A DNA stretch of 51,044 nucleotides from Defluviicoccus sp. (GTDB lineage Bacteria; Pseudomonadota; Alphaproteobacteria; MPNO01), in NCBI GenBank assembly GCA_028821395.1, contig JAPPGP010000225.1, positions 1 to 51,044 on the forward strand, read 5' to 3'. The notes beneath the pieces were generated by a model that ran no database searches, had not been told where the DNA came from, and was given only the letters and a program-made list of their open reading frames with translations. The stretch's first letter is position 1. The number at the start of each line of letters is the position of its first letter. This document shows, in pieces, positions 15,458 through 23,955 of this stretch. The position numbers were made by a program, and so were the translations under genes.

Positions 15458-16546
15458 ATGAAGATCCAGGAGCTCGACACCCCGGTGCTGCTGGTCGACG
15501 CCGATGCGTTCGAGCGCAACGTGGCGCGCATGGCGAAGCTCTGCTTGGATGCCGGCGTGGCCTGCCGGCCGCACGCCAAGGCGCACAAATCGCCCGAGGT
15601 CGCGCGCATCCAGATGGAGGCCGGCGCCGTCGGCCTGTGCTGCGCCAAGCTCGGCGAGGCCGAGGTGCTGGCGGCGGCGGGGATCGAGGACCTCCACATA
15701 ACCACCCCGGTGGTGGGGGCGTCGAAGATCATGCGGCTGACCGCCGCCGCCCGGCAGGCGCGCATCTCGGTCGTCGCCGACGATGCGGACAACATCTCGG
15801 ACCTCGCCGCCGGGGCACAGACCGCGGGGCTCAGGCTCGACGTGCTGGTCGAGGTCGATGTCGGGCAGGGCCGTTGCGGCGTGCCGCCGGGACCGCGCGC
15901 GGCCGAGCTCGCGCGGCTGGTCGACGGCCACGACTGGCTCCGTTTCCGCGGGCTCCAGGCCTATCACGGCCGGATCCAGATGACCGGAAACGTCGACGAG
16001 CGGCGCGCCGGCGCCGCGGAGGCGCTGGAGAAGGCGGAGCGCTCGGCCCGGCTGGTGCGCGAGGCCGGTCTGGACGTGGACGTGCTGACCGGCGGCGGCA
16101 CCGGGACCTCGGCGATCGACGCCGCCGCCGGCGGGCTCACCGAGCTGCAGCCGGGGTCCTACATCTTCATGGACACCAACTACAGCGCCATCGAATGGGA
16201 GGGCGCGCCGGCGCCGCCCTTCGAGAACGCGCTCACCGTGCTGGCCGGGGTGCTCAGCCGGCCCGCCGCCGACCGGGCGATCCTCGATTCGGGCATGAAG
16301 GCGATCAGCGGCGACGGCGGCGCGCCGCGCGCGATCGAGTATGCGGAGGCCGAGTTCCGCTTCGCCGGCGACGAGCACGGCGAGCTCGCCTTCCCGGGCG
16401 AGGCGCCGCTCGGGGTGGGCGACAAGGTGACCCTGCTGCCGAGCCACTGCGACACCACCGTCAACCTGCACGACCGCTTCATCGTCACCCGCGGCGACGA
16501 GGTGGAGGCGGTCTGGGAAATCGCCGCGCGGGGACGGTCGCAGTAG
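15458..16546 (+). CDS. Fold-type III PLP enzyme, D-threonine aldolase/DSD1 family
   Basis: A 362-residue alanine-racemase-fold PLP enzyme of the D-threonine aldolase / eukaryote-type D-serine dehydratase family. It begins with the diagnostic DTPVLLVDADAFERNVARM and has the PLP lysine Lys41 in RPHAKAHKS, GLCCAKLGEAEVL, and VDVGQGRCGV. The C-terminal metal site reads SHCDTTVNLHD, giving His330-x-Asp332. From family knowledge, HxD is found in aldolases of the D-threonine or 3-hydroxyaspartate type, whereas HxC marks D-serine dehydratases. This favours retro-aldol cleavage of a beta-hydroxy D-amino acid. It is the last gene of the GGT/amidohydrolase operon, so such an amino acid may be released from a conjugate by the upstream hydrolases. 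Confidence 0.85.
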   Translation: MKIQELDTPVLLVDADAFERNVARMAKLCLDAGVACRPHAKAHKSPEVARIQMEAGAVGLCCAKLGEAEVLAAAGIEDLHITTPVVGASKIMRLTAAARQARISVVADDADNISDLAAGAQTAGLRLDVLVEVDVGQGRCGVPPGPRAAELARLVDGHDWLRFRGLQAYHGRIQMTGNVDERRAGAAEALEKAERSARLVREAGLDVDVLTGGGTGTSAIDAAAGGLTELQPGSYIFMDTNYSAIEWEGAPAPPFENALTVLAGVLSRPAADRAILDSGMKAISGDGGAPRAIEYAEAEFRFAGDEHGELAFPGEAPLGVGDKVTLLPSHCDTTVNLHDRFIVTRGDEVEAVWEIAARGRSQ

Positions 16547-16567
16547 GGGGCCGGGCGCCCCAGCATT

Positions 16568-17137
16568 CTATCCTTCAACGCCTTCCAACATGTCGGAAAA
16601 GGCCATCCGCAGCGGCGTTCGAATGAAGGCGGGAGCATTCCGGATGTACCGAAAGGCCCTCTCCCGATCGTCGCCACGCAGAGACTTCAGGTATCGAATT
16701 GCGGCGTCGACCGAGAAACGCTCGCCGGTCTTGTCTACGAAGTTGCCTGGAAGGTCGGTCCACACCATGCCATCCAGCCCGCGTTTGTCAGCCCAGTCTT
16801 CGATTGCGGCGAGTGCATTGGCATCGCGGCCGCGCCGGTCGCCGGCAACCGAGTGCATGCCGATGAATTTCCGGTGCGCTTTCTCGCGTTTCCTAAGATC
16901 TTCCGCGGCGTCGCCGATCCGGTCGCGTCGACTCAACGCCCATGCGACTTGCGCGTCCATCCCGTTCTCGCTGTCGATCACCAGCGTGAGGGCACCCCGC
17001 CTTTTCTCGGAAATACGGGAGAACTCGAGCTTGAGCGTGGGCCCATCGTACTGCCAGCGTCGGCGACGATTGTCGAACTCCCCGTCCTTGTCCCATAGGA
17101 GGGATCCCCAACCGAGCACAGCGATTCGTCCCGTCAT
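16568..17137 (-). CDS. Hypothetical protein with GGCT-like N-terminal motif
   Basis: A 189-residue protein beginning MTGRIAVLGWGSLLWDKDG. The GWGSLLW strand resembles the YGSL glycine loop of gamma-glutamylcyclotransferase/AIG2 folds, and ALTLVIDSENGMDAQVAWAL could supply the following strand, but I do not see a convincing catalytic Glu match, so function is left open. The C-terminal half (MVWTDLPGNFVDKTGERFSV) is not recognised. ATG 17137 is preferred over 17155 because GGAGG lies six bases upstream. The start overlaps the stop of a possible 50-codon gene (ATGA). Codon use and GC are lower than in the surrounding catabolic genes, which may indicate recent transfer. Confidence 0.65.
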   Translation of the reverse strand: MTGRIAVLGWGSLLWDKDGEFDNRRRRWQYDGPTLKLEFSRISEKRRGALTLVIDSENGMDAQVAWALSRRDRIGDAAEDLRKREKAHRKFIGMHSVAGDRRGRDANALAAIEDWADKRGLDGMVWTDLPGNFVDKTGERFSVDAAIRYLKSLRGDDRERAFRYIRNAPAFIRTPLRMAFSDMLEGVEG

Positions 17138-17286
17138 TCGACCTCCAGCGACCAACGCTGAAAGCGCTTCGGCATCGAAAATCGCGCCGGCCTCTCTGGC
17201 TCGAGTCTTTCGAATTCTTCCTCGATGGCTTCGCGGACGCGGCGGTGGTCGTCGCCAAGATCGGACAACTCGCCGAAGCCGGCCAT
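17134..17286 (-). CDS. Possible small protein upstream of the GGCT-like gene
   Basis: A 50-residue frame beginning MAGFGELSDLGDDHRRVREA and ending RFQRWSLEVE, rich in Glu and Arg with a predicted long helix. It ends at TGA 17136-17134, overlapping the next ATG as ATGA, which is the best argument that it is translated. No good ribosome site precedes its ATG. The frame stays open for a further ~29 codons (…SEGVLTEPVAERRRASIEGD…) without ATG, GTG or TTG, so it may be the 3' remnant of a longer gene. No family recognised. Nothing further is recognised from 17287 to 17488. Confidence 0.35.
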   Translation of the reverse strand: MAGFGELSDLGDDHRRVREAIEEEFERLEPERPARFSMPKRFQRWSLEVE

Positions 17287-17488
17287 CCGAGGCGGGTCCG
17301 GATCGCCTTCGATAGAGGCACGTCGGCGACGTTCTGCGACAGGTTCGGTCAGGACGCCCTCCGAAAGGATATTTCAGGTCGTGTCACGCTGCCGGCTCGC
17401 CGAGACAGCTTATCGCAAAGCGGTGAAGCCATCCTTCCCAAAGCCTACGGTTGCAGACAATCCGGCTGCGGCGAGCCTCCCGACCCCC

Positions 17489-18601
17489 TTAAAGCCGCGC
17501 CTCCAGCCAATCCAGCATCAGCGGCACGTTGTGGGCCCAGGCGTCGTGGGCGCAGTGGGCGATGCCGCCGAGCTTGGGATCGTCGTAGATCTTGAGCGTC
17601 TTGTCGGCGGCGCCGATCTCGGCGAACAGGCGTTCGGCGCCGCGCACGTCCATCAGCCGATCAGGGCGCGGGTGGTTGATCAGGGTCGGGCAGGCGATGT
17701 TTCCGGCGAGCCCCTCCATGGTGTAAGCCTTGAGCAGCTCCAGCGCCTGCTCGTGGGTGACCCCGCCGAGCAGGCGCCGCAGCGTCGGCTTGAGCCCGTC
17801 ATAGAACAGATAGATGTCGTCGAGCAGCGAGTAGCAGCCGCACCAGGCGACCAGCGCCTTGACCCGCTCGTCGAAGGCGGCGACGCGGGGCGCGTAGTAG
17901 CCCGCCATCGAGATCCCCATCAGCCCGATCCGCCCGGCGTCGACCTCCTTGCGGGCGGCAAGCCAGTCGATCGCCGCCATGCCGGGCACCTCGTAATCGG
18001 GCCGCGTCGGGATACCCTTGAGGTACATCGACGAGCCGCGCCCCGGCGTGTCGACCAGCAGCATGGCGATGCCGCGCTCCAGCATCTGCCGGCCGGAGAA
18101 ATAGATCTCTTCGGCATAGGCGTCCGCGCCGCCGATGAAGAACACCGCCGGCCACTTTGCCCCGGGCGCGGGGTCGACCGGGTGGCAGAAATACCCGTCA
18201 TAGGTCTCGGCGCCGCAGGCGACCTCGATGACCTCGATCCGAGGCGAATGGAGCCTCGCCGCCTCGCGGAAGCAGGCCTGTGCCCTGGAGAACCGCTCCG
18301 CCCGGTCGGCGGCGCGGTCCTCGCCGAGGAACACGTCGGCCATGCGCCAGTACTGGTTGGCGTGGAAGAAGTACTTCGTGGCCGTCGTGTTCCGCCCGTC
18401 GGCCAGGGCCTCGCGGGCGAGCCCCTCGATACGCTCCGCCAGCGCCACCCATTCCCGCTCCCAGCTCTCGGTGTCCCCCTCCTCGATCTCGCGGCAGCAG
18501 CGCGCGATGTCGAACACGTCGCCGCCGCCCTGCTGGGCCTCGGCGACCAGGCGCAGGGTCTGCGAGCCGAAGGCGTGGCTCGGGAACAGGAAATCGAACA
18601 C
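17489..18601 (-). CDS. Alpha/beta hydrolase (FrsA / pseudooxynicotine-hydrolase type)
   Basis: A 370-residue serine hydrolase with an N-terminal helical region (~1-120) and an alpha/beta-hydrolase core. The nucleophile is Ser231 in GISMAGYY, an oxyanion region is PAVFFIGGADAYAEE, and the acid and His probably lie in HPRPDRLMDV and GGIAHCAHDAW. The layout matches 2,6-dihydroxypseudooxynicotine hydrolase and FrsA-like proteins, some of which cleave C-C bonds. GTG 18601 is chosen over ATG 18631: GGGAGG sits six bases upstream of the GTG and the family usually starts MFDY/MFDF. It is divergent from the Rieske oxygenase gene 78 bases away, suggesting a shared control region and a common pathway. 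Confidence 0.82.
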   Translation of the reverse strand: MFDFLFPSHAFGSQTLRLVAEAQQGGGDVFDIARCCREIEEGDTESWEREWVALAERIEGLAREALADGRNTTATKYFFHANQYWRMADVFLGEDRAADRAERFSRAQACFREAARLHSPRIEVIEVACGAETYDGYFCHPVDPAPGAKWPAVFFIGGADAYAEEIYFSGRQMLERGIAMLLVDTPGRGSSMYLKGIPTRPDYEVPGMAAIDWLAARKEVDAGRIGLMGISMAGYYAPRVAAFDERVKALVAWCGCYSLLDDIYLFYDGLKPTLRRLLGGVTHEQALELLKAYTMEGLAGNIACPTLINHPRPDRLMDVRGAERLFAEIGAADKTLKIYDDPKLGGIAHCAHDAWAHNVPLMLDWLEARL

Positions 18602-18679
18602 CGCATCCTCCCTCGATTGGCGCCGCGCCATATTCCCCGTAGACTCCGGCCCGCGCAAACCGGAGGGCGGATCGGGGCG

Positions 18680-19726
18680 ATGTTCCTGCGCAATTGCTGG
18701 TATGTGGCGGCGTGGAGCCACGAGCTGGGGGAAACGCCGCTCGCCCGCACGCTGCTGAACGAGGCTCTCGTCCTGTTCCGCACCCGGGACGGCGCCCCGG
18801 TCGCGCTGGAAGACCGCTGCTGCCACCGCGCGCTGCCGCTCTCGATGGGGACGGTGGAGGACGGGGGGCTGCGCTGCGCCTATCACGGGCTCTTGTTCGA
18901 TCGCCGCGGTGCCTGCGTCGAGGTGCCGGGCCAGACCCGCGTGCCGCCGGGCAGCAAGGTCGGATCCTACCCCCTGGTCGAGCGGGCGGGGTGGATCTGG
19001 ATCTGGATGGGCGACGGGACGCCGGACGAGGGCCTGCTGCCCGACTGGTGGTGGATGGACCACCCGGACTGGAAGACCGTGCCGGGCAACGGCGGAACGC
19101 CGCTCTACTCGCGCTGCAGCCACCGGCTGATCGTCGACAACCTGCTCGACCTATCCCATCTCGCCTTCGTCCATACCGACACCATCGGCAACGACGAGAT
19201 CACCCGCTTTCCATGCCGCACCGAGCGCGACGGGCGGTCGGTCCGCATGGAACGGCTGATGCCCGCGGTCGAGCCGCCGCCGTTCTACCGGGCGGCCGGC
19301 GGCTTCGCGGGCAAGGTCGACCGCTGGCAGGCGGTCGAGGCCATGCTGCCCTGCCATGTCGACGTCGATGTGGGCTGCACGGAGGTCGGGCGCGGCGCGC
19401 TGGACGGAGACCGGGTGCAGGGGACCGCCTTCCACGTGCCCAACTGCCCGACGCCGGAGACCGAGCGCACGACGCACCATTTCTACGCCCATACCCGCCT
19501 GTTCGGGATCGACAGCGCGGAGCTGGACGAGGTGTTCCGCACCGACTTCCTGCGGGTGTTCCGCGAGGATTTGGAGATCATGGAAGCCCAGCAGCGCGTG
19601 TTCGAGTCCCGCCCTGACGCGCCGCTGGTCGACATCAACGTCGATGCGCCGGCGCTCGCCTTTGGGCGGATGCGGGAAGCGGCGCTGGAGCGGGAAGCCG
19701 AAGCCGGAAGGGAGACCGCCGCATGA
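18680..19726 (+). CDS. Rieske 2Fe-2S aromatic ring-hydroxylating/demethylating oxygenase
   Basis: A 348-residue oxygenase alpha subunit of vanillate-O-demethylase (VanA) type. The Rieske cluster ligands are Cys47-x-His49 (DRCCHRALPLS) and Cys66-x2-His69 (LRCAYHGLLFD). The mononuclear iron site is Asn154…Asp157…His160…His165 (VDNLLDLSHLAFVHTDT), with an Asp ligand expected later. The start MFLRNCWYVAAWSHEL is typical of the subfamily, and a GGAGGGCGG lies upstream. It needs an electron-transfer reductase, which is not encoded in this window. The stop overlaps the amidase start (ATGA), so the two are co-translated: oxidative demethylation or hydroxylation coupled with amide hydrolysis is a reasonable guess. 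Confidence 0.92.
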   Translation: MFLRNCWYVAAWSHELGETPLARTLLNEALVLFRTRDGAPVALEDRCCHRALPLSMGTVEDGGLRCAYHGLLFDRRGACVEVPGQTRVPPGSKVGSYPLVERAGWIWIWMGDGTPDEGLLPDWWWMDHPDWKTVPGNGGTPLYSRCSHRLIVDNLLDLSHLAFVHTDTIGNDEITRFPCRTERDGRSVRMERLMPAVEPPPFYRAAGGFAGKVDRWQAVEAMLPCHVDVDVGCTEVGRGALDGDRVQGTAFHVPNCPTPETERTTHHFYAHTRLFGIDSAELDEVFRTDFLRVFREDLEIMEAQQRVFESRPDAPLVDINVDAPALAFGRMREAALEREAEAGRETAA

Positions 19727-21075
19727 GGATGAAACCGCTCTGGCAGCTCGCCGAAGACCTCGCGGAAGGCCGCACGACGTCGGTGGCGCTCACCGCCCAG
19801 TGCTTCGACCGGATCGAGGATCCGGAGGGCGAGGGCGCGCGCGTCTTCATCCGCCTGTTCAAGGACGCCGCGATGGACGCGGCCGAGGCGTCCGACCGGG
19901 CGCGCGGCCACGGGATCGTCCCCTCGCCGCTCGCCGGCATCCCGGTCTCCATCAAGGACCTGTGCGACGTGCGCGGCTACACGACGCTCGCCGGGTCGAG
20001 GGCTCTGGCGGACCGCCCGCCGGCGGAAGCGGACGCGCCGGTGGTCGCCCGGCTACGCGCCGCCGGCGCGGTCATCCTGGGTACCACCAACATGACCGAG
20101 TTCGCCTTCGGCGCGCTCGGCCTCAACCCGCACTACGACACCCCGCGCAACCCGTGGGACCGCGCGACCGGGCGCATCCCCGGCGGCTCGTCCTCGGGCG
20201 CCGCGGTCTCGGTCAGCGACGGAATGGCGGCGGTGGCGCTCGGCAGCGACACCGCGGGGTCGGTCCGCATGCCGGCCGGGTTCTGCGGCATCGCCGGCTT
20301 CAAGCCGACGACGGGGCGCATCCCGATCGACGGCCTGGTGCCGCTCGCCGCCACCCTCGACAGCGTCGGCCCGCTCGGCAACAGCGTCCAATGCTGCGCG
20401 CTGGTGGATGCGATCTTCGCGGGGGAGAAGCCCGAACCGGTCGTCCCGCATCCGGTCGAGCACGCGACGATCGCGGTGCCCAAGCGCCTCGTCTGCGACG
20501 ATCTCGACGAGGCGGTGGCGAGCGGCTTCGACGCCGCGCTGGGCCGTCTGTCGGCCGCCGGCGCGCGGCTCGTCGACATCGAGTTCGCGGAGCTCGACGA
20601 GATCGCGCCGCTCAATGCGGGCGGCACGCTGCCGATCATGGAAGGCCTTGCGTGGCACCGCGAATTGCTGGCGGAGAAGGGCGAGCTCTACGACCCGATC
20701 ATCGCGCAGCGCCTGCGCAACGGAGCCGGTATCCCGGCGCATGTCTATATCGACCTGCTGGCGGCGCGGCGCGACCTGATCGCCCGCGCCGATGCCGTCA
20801 CCGCGCCCTACGACGCGATCGCCATGCCGACGCTCGCCTGGGTCGCGCCGCCGATCGCCGCGATCGGCAACAGCGCGGAGGAGTGGCTCGCGGCGAATTC
20901 GCGGACGCTGCGCAACACCTTCGTCGGCAATTTCCTCGACCGCTGCGCCATCACCCTGCCCTGCCACGAGCCCGGCTCCGGGCCGGTCGGGCTGATGCTG
21001 ATGGGCGCGCGCGGCGGCGATGCCGCGCTGCTGAGCCTGGCGGCGGGGGTGGAGGACGCGCTTACCGGCCGCTGA
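19723..21075 (+). CDS. Amidase-signature hydrolase
   Basis: A 450-residue amidase-signature enzyme that hydrolyses an amide to acid and ammonia or amine. The Ser-cisSer-Lys triad is visible: Lys78 in [12 protein letters not shown], the cis-Ser in [16 protein letters not shown] (156-158), and the nucleophile Ser180 in [25 protein letters not shown] and [14 protein letters not shown] complete the signature. Length is normal for this family. It is not a GatA partner: no gatB or gatC is near. Start overlaps the Rieske gene stop by four bases. Its 3' end overlaps the convergent enoyl-CoA hydratase gene by 14 bases. Confidence 0.92.
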   Translation: MRMKPLWQLAEDLAEGRTTSVALTAQCFDRIEDPEGEGARVFIRLFKDAAMDAAEASDRARGHGIVPSPLAGIPVSIKDLCDVRGYTTLAGSRALADRPPAEADAPVVARLRAAGAVILGTTNMTEFAFGALGLNPHYDTPRNPWDRATGRIPGGSSSGAAVSVSDGMAAVALGSDTAGSVRMPAGFCGIAGFKPTTGRIPIDGLVPLAATLDSVGPLGNSVQCCALVDAIFAGEKPEPVVPHPVEHATIAVPKRLVCDDLDEAVASGFDAALGRLSAAGARLVDIEFAELDEIAPLNAGGTLPIMEGLAWHRELLAEKGELYDPIIAQRLRNGAGIPAHVYIDLLAARRDLIARADAVTAPYDAIAMPTLAWVAPPIAAIGNSAEEWLAANSRTLRNTFVGNFLDRCAITLPCHEPGSGPVGLMLMGARGGDAALLSLAAGVEDALTGR

Positions 21076-21838
21076 AATTCGGCCTGCGCTTGTCGATGAA
21101 TGCGGCCATGCCCTCGCTCTGGTCGGCGGTGCCGAAGGTTGCCTGGAACAGCCGGCGCTCGAAGCGCACGCCCTCGCTGAGCGACACCTCGTAGGCGCGG
21201 TCGACCGACTCCTTGACCATCAGCACGATGGGAAGCGACATGCCGGCGATCTTCTGCGCCGCCTCGACGGCTTCGTCGATCAGCCGGTCGGGGGCGACGA
21301 CGCGGCTCACCAGCCCGGCGCGCTCGGCCTCGTCGGCATCCATCATCCGCCCGGTGAGGCACATGTCCATCGCCTTGGACTTGCCGACGAAGCGGGTCAG
21401 GCGCTGGGTCCCGCCGGCGCCGGGGGTGACGCCGAGCTGGATCTCGGGCTGGCCGAAGCGCGCGGTGTCGGCAGCGATGATGAAGTCGCACATCATCGCC
21501 AGCTCGCAGCCGCCGCCGAGCGCATAGCCCGCCACCGCGGCGATCACCGGCTTGCGGCAGCGCAGGATCGATTCCCAGTCGGCGGTGATGAAGTCCTCGG
21601 TATAGGTGTCTGGCCAGCTCTTGGACTGCATCTCCTTGATGTCGGCGCCGGCCGCGAAGGCCTTCTCGGAGCCGGTCAGCACGATCGCGCCGATCGAGGC
21701 ATCGGCCTCGAACGCGCCCAGCGCATCGCCGAGCTCGCGAACCAGCGGCGTCGACAGCGCGTTGAGCACGTTCGGGCGGTTCAACGTGATCAGCCCGACC
21801 GAATCGCGGGTCTCGACGATGATGTTCTCGTAAGCCAT
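21062..21838 (-). CDS. Enoyl-CoA hydratase (crotonase family)
   Basis: A 258-residue crotonase-family enzyme that hydrates 2-enoyl-CoA thioesters. Signatures: [18 protein letters not shown], the oxyanion-hole [24 protein letters not shown] with the first catalytic Glu, and [20 protein letters not shown] with the second catalytic Glu. Both glutamates being present supports true hydratase activity rather than an isomerase-only relative. The C-terminal ending [15 protein letters not shown] is classic. It could feed beta-oxidation or phenylacetyl/branched-chain degradation; nothing nearby decides. A small exported protein and mutM are transcribed in the same direction upstream, so it may be the last gene of that unit. 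Confidence 0.93.
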   Translation of the reverse strand: MAYENIIVETRDSVGLITLNRPNVLNALSTPLVRELGDALGAFEADASIGAIVLTGSEKAFAAGADIKEMQSKSWPDTYTEDFITADWESILRCRKPVIAAVAGYALGGGCELAMMCDFIIAADTARFGQPEIQLGVTPGAGGTQRLTRFVGKSKAMDMCLTGRMMDADEAERAGLVSRVVAPDRLIDEAVEAAQKIAGMSLPIVLMVKESVDRAYEVSLSEGVRFERRLFQATFGTADQSEGMAAFIDKRRPNFSGR

Positions 21839-21850
21839 GGATGCCTCGTT

Positions 21851-22249
21851 CTATTGGAGATTGGAGAGCTGTCGGGTGAGCACGATCCGCACGGCCGTCT
21901 CCTCGGGCCCGGAAGCGAGCTCGAGTTCGAGCACCTCGCCATCCCGGCGGTAGCGGTCGGGCGGGGCGCAGCTCGGCTGGGCGCATTCCGGCTCCCAGCC
22001 GAGCGGCGGCAGGGACAGCCGGTAGAACCGCCGGACGGCGGCGGGCTCCACCGGCCCCGAGGCGACCGCGGTCGCGACCTGTCCCGTCGCGTGGTCGAAC
22101 ACCACCGCCGCCTCTTGCTGCTCGGTCAAGCCGGGCATCAGCGGCAGGTCGCGAAACGCGGCGAAGAATTCGCCGGCGCCGGCGTCCGGGACGGCCAGCA
22201 GGGCGGCGAGCGCGAACAGAGCCGCCAGGCGATGTCGGCGCATCGCCAT
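21851..22249 (-). CDS. Small exported protein, function unknown
   Basis: A 132-residue protein with a clear signal peptide: MRRH then a hydrophobic LAALFALAALLAVP stretch and an AGA|GEF cleavage site near residue 26. The mature part (~105 residues) is predicted to be periplasmic. It contains VFDHATGQVATAVASG and VRRFYRLSLPPLGWEP, the second resembling small periplasmic proteins found beside mutM in some Rhodospirillales, but I cannot name a domain. One Cys pair (ECAQPSC) may form a disulfide. It starts three bases after the mutM stop and is probably co-transcribed with it. An alternative Met two residues in (22243) is equally possible. Confidence 0.75.
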   Translation of the reverse strand: MAMRRHRLAALFALAALLAVPDAGAGEFFAAFRDLPLMPGLTEQQEAAVVFDHATGQVATAVASGPVEPAAVRRFYRLSLPPLGWEPECAQPSCAPPDRYRRDGEVLELELASGPEETAVRIVLTRQLSNLQ

Positions 22250-22252
22250 GCT

Positions 22253-23098
22253 TCAGCGCTGGCGCTCTGCGCAGTAGAAGGTGGAGCGTCCCGACTGGAC
22301 GATCCGCCGTATCGCGCCGCCGCAATCGCATCCCGGGCAGGGCTCGCCCTCGCGCCCGTAGACCTTGAACCGGTGCTGGAAATAACCGAGCTCGCCGTCG
22401 GGCGCGACATGGTCGCGCAGCGACGAGCCGCCGGCGTCGATCGCGGCGGCGAGGGTCTCGCGGATCGCCCGGGCCAGCCGCCCGGCCCGCGCCTGCCCGA
22501 CATTGGCGGCGAGCCGCCGGGGCGAGATCCCGGCGGCGAACAGGCTCTCGCAGGCATAGATATTGCCGAGCCCGGCGACGACGCGCTGGTCGAGCAGGGC
22601 CGCCTTGACGGGCGTGCGCTTGCCGGCCAGCAGGGTCCACAGCCGCGCCCCGTCGAAATCGGCCTCCGTGGGCTCGGGTCCGAGATGGGCGATCAGGGGG
22701 TGGTCGGCGAGCCCGCCGCCCGCGACCCAGTCCATCATTCCGAAACGCCTGGGATCGGCGAAGCGGACGAACGTCCGGTTGCCGAGCACGAAGGTCACGT
22801 GCTCGTGGCTGGCGAGCGGGTGGGAGGACTGCGCGTTTGGCCCGTTCTCGTCGACTATCATGCGCCCCGACATGCCGAGATGGGCGAGCAGAACGCCGCC
22901 GTCGTCGAGGCCGATGGTCAGGTATTTCGCCCGCCTTCCGACCGCGGTCACGGTCCGGCCGAGCAGCCGCGTCTCGAAATCGTCGGGGAGCGGCCATCTC
23001 AGATCGCGGCGCGCCACGCGCACGCCGTCGATGCGCCGGCCTTCCATGGCGCGGGCGAGGCCGCGGCGGACGGTTTCGACCTCGGGAAGCTCGGGCAT
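22253..23098 (-). CDS. mutM: Formamidopyrimidine-DNA glycosylase
   Basis: A 281-residue Fpg/MutM, which removes 8-oxoguanine and formamidopyrimidines and nicks the abasic site. The N-terminal catalytic MPELPEVE (Pro1 after Met removal, Glu2) and the Lys in GRRAKYL are present, as is the H2TH region (DQRVVAGLGNIYACESLF) and the DNA-contact RFADPRRFG. The zinc finger is unusual: CPGCDCGG gives Cys254, Cys257 and an extra Cys259, while the last pair reads FYCAERQR, so Arg279 stands where the fourth Cys (YCxxC) is expected. The extra Cys may compensate. The rest looks fully functional. It diverges from ubiE, as in many alphaproteobacteria. Confidence 0.96.
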   Translation of the reverse strand: MPELPEVETVRRGLARAMEGRRIDGVRVARRDLRWPLPDDFETRLLGRTVTAVGRRAKYLTIGLDDGGVLLAHLGMSGRMIVDENGPNAQSSHPLASHEHVTFVLGNRTFVRFADPRRFGMMDWVAGGGLADHPLIAHLGPEPTEADFDGARLWTLLAGKRTPVKAALLDQRVVAGLGNIYACESLFAAGISPRRLAANVGQARAGRLARAIRETLAAAIDAGGSSLRDHVAPDGELGYFQHRFKVYGREGEPCPGCDCGGAIRRIVQSGRSTFYCAERQR

Positions 23099-23190
23099 GC
23101 CGCAACCTAGCGCATTTTCCCGGCAAGTCTAATGCACCCGCCCGACAAGCTCGTTGGCGGGGGCGCATGCATCGGATTATGGTCGCCGCG

Positions 23191-23952
23191 ATGGCGGAGA
23201 CACCCAGCCCTCCCGAGGCGGGCCAGGCATCGTTCGGGTTCGAGAGGCTCGACGCGGCGGAGCATGCCGAGCGCGTGCGCCGGGTCTTCGCGACCGTCGC
23301 CGGGCGCTACGACCTGATGAACGATCTGATGAGCGGGGGACTCCACCGGCTCTGGAAGGCGGCGATGATCGACTGGCTCGCGCCGCGCGCCGGCTGGTCG
23401 GTGATCGACGTCGCGGGCGGCACCGGCGATGTCGCGCACGCGATCCTGCGCCGCGCGGACGCCGAGGTGACCGTCTGCGATCCCGGCCTCGAGATGCTCA
23501 ACGCCGGGATCGACCGGATGCGCGACCGCGGGCTCGTATCCGGCATCCGTTTCGTCGCGGGCAGGGCCGAGGCGCTGCCCTTTCCGGCGGCGGCGGCGGA
23601 TGCCTGCACCATCGCCTTCGGGCTCAGGAACGTCACCGACCGTCGGGCCGCGCTCGCCGAGGCGCGGCGCGTGCTCAAGCCGGGCGGGCGGCTCATGTGC
23701 CTGGAGTTCAGCCGGCCCCAGGCGGCGGCGCTGCGCCCGCTCTACGATGCCTATTCCTATGCGGTGCTGCCCCGTCTCGGCGCGGCGGTGGCCGGCGACG
23801 GCGACGCCTATCGTTACCTCGCCGACAGCATCCGCTCCTTCCCGGACCAGGAAACCCTCGCGGACGAGTTCCGCGCCGCCGGCTTCGGGGTGGTCCGCTA
23901 CCGCAATCTGAGCGCCGGAATCGCGGCCCTGCATTCGGCCTGGCGAACCTGA
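23191..23952 (+). CDS. ubiE: Ubiquinone/menaquinone C-methyltransferase
   Basis: A 253-residue SAM-dependent methyltransferase for ubiquinone (and demethylmenaquinone) synthesis. It has the UbiE-specific SFGFERLDAAEHAERVRRVF, AGRYDLMNDLMSGGLHRLWK, the SAM-binding IDVAGGTGDVAH, and late LRNVTDRRAALAEARRVLKPGGRLMCLEFS. Three in-frame ATGs (23167, 23179, 23191) compete. The third gives the family-like MAETPSP start, but the first has a better purine run (GGGGG) upstream, so the N-terminus is uncertain by up to eight residues. The ubiB gene follows after three bases, and coaBC and dut overlap in turn, giving an ubiE-ubiB-coaBC-dut operon. Confidence 0.95.
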   Translation: MAETPSPPEAGQASFGFERLDAAEHAERVRRVFATVAGRYDLMNDLMSGGLHRLWKAAMIDWLAPRAGWSVIDVAGGTGDVAHAILRRADAEVTVCDPGLEMLNAGIDRMRDRGLVSGIRFVAGRAEALPFPAAAADACTIAFGLRNVTDRRAALAEARRVLKPGGRLMCLEFSRPQAAALRPLYDAYSYAVLPRLGAAVAGDGDAYRYLADSIRSFPDQETLADEFRAAGFGVVRYRNLSAGIAALHSAWRT

Positions 23953-23955
23953 TCG

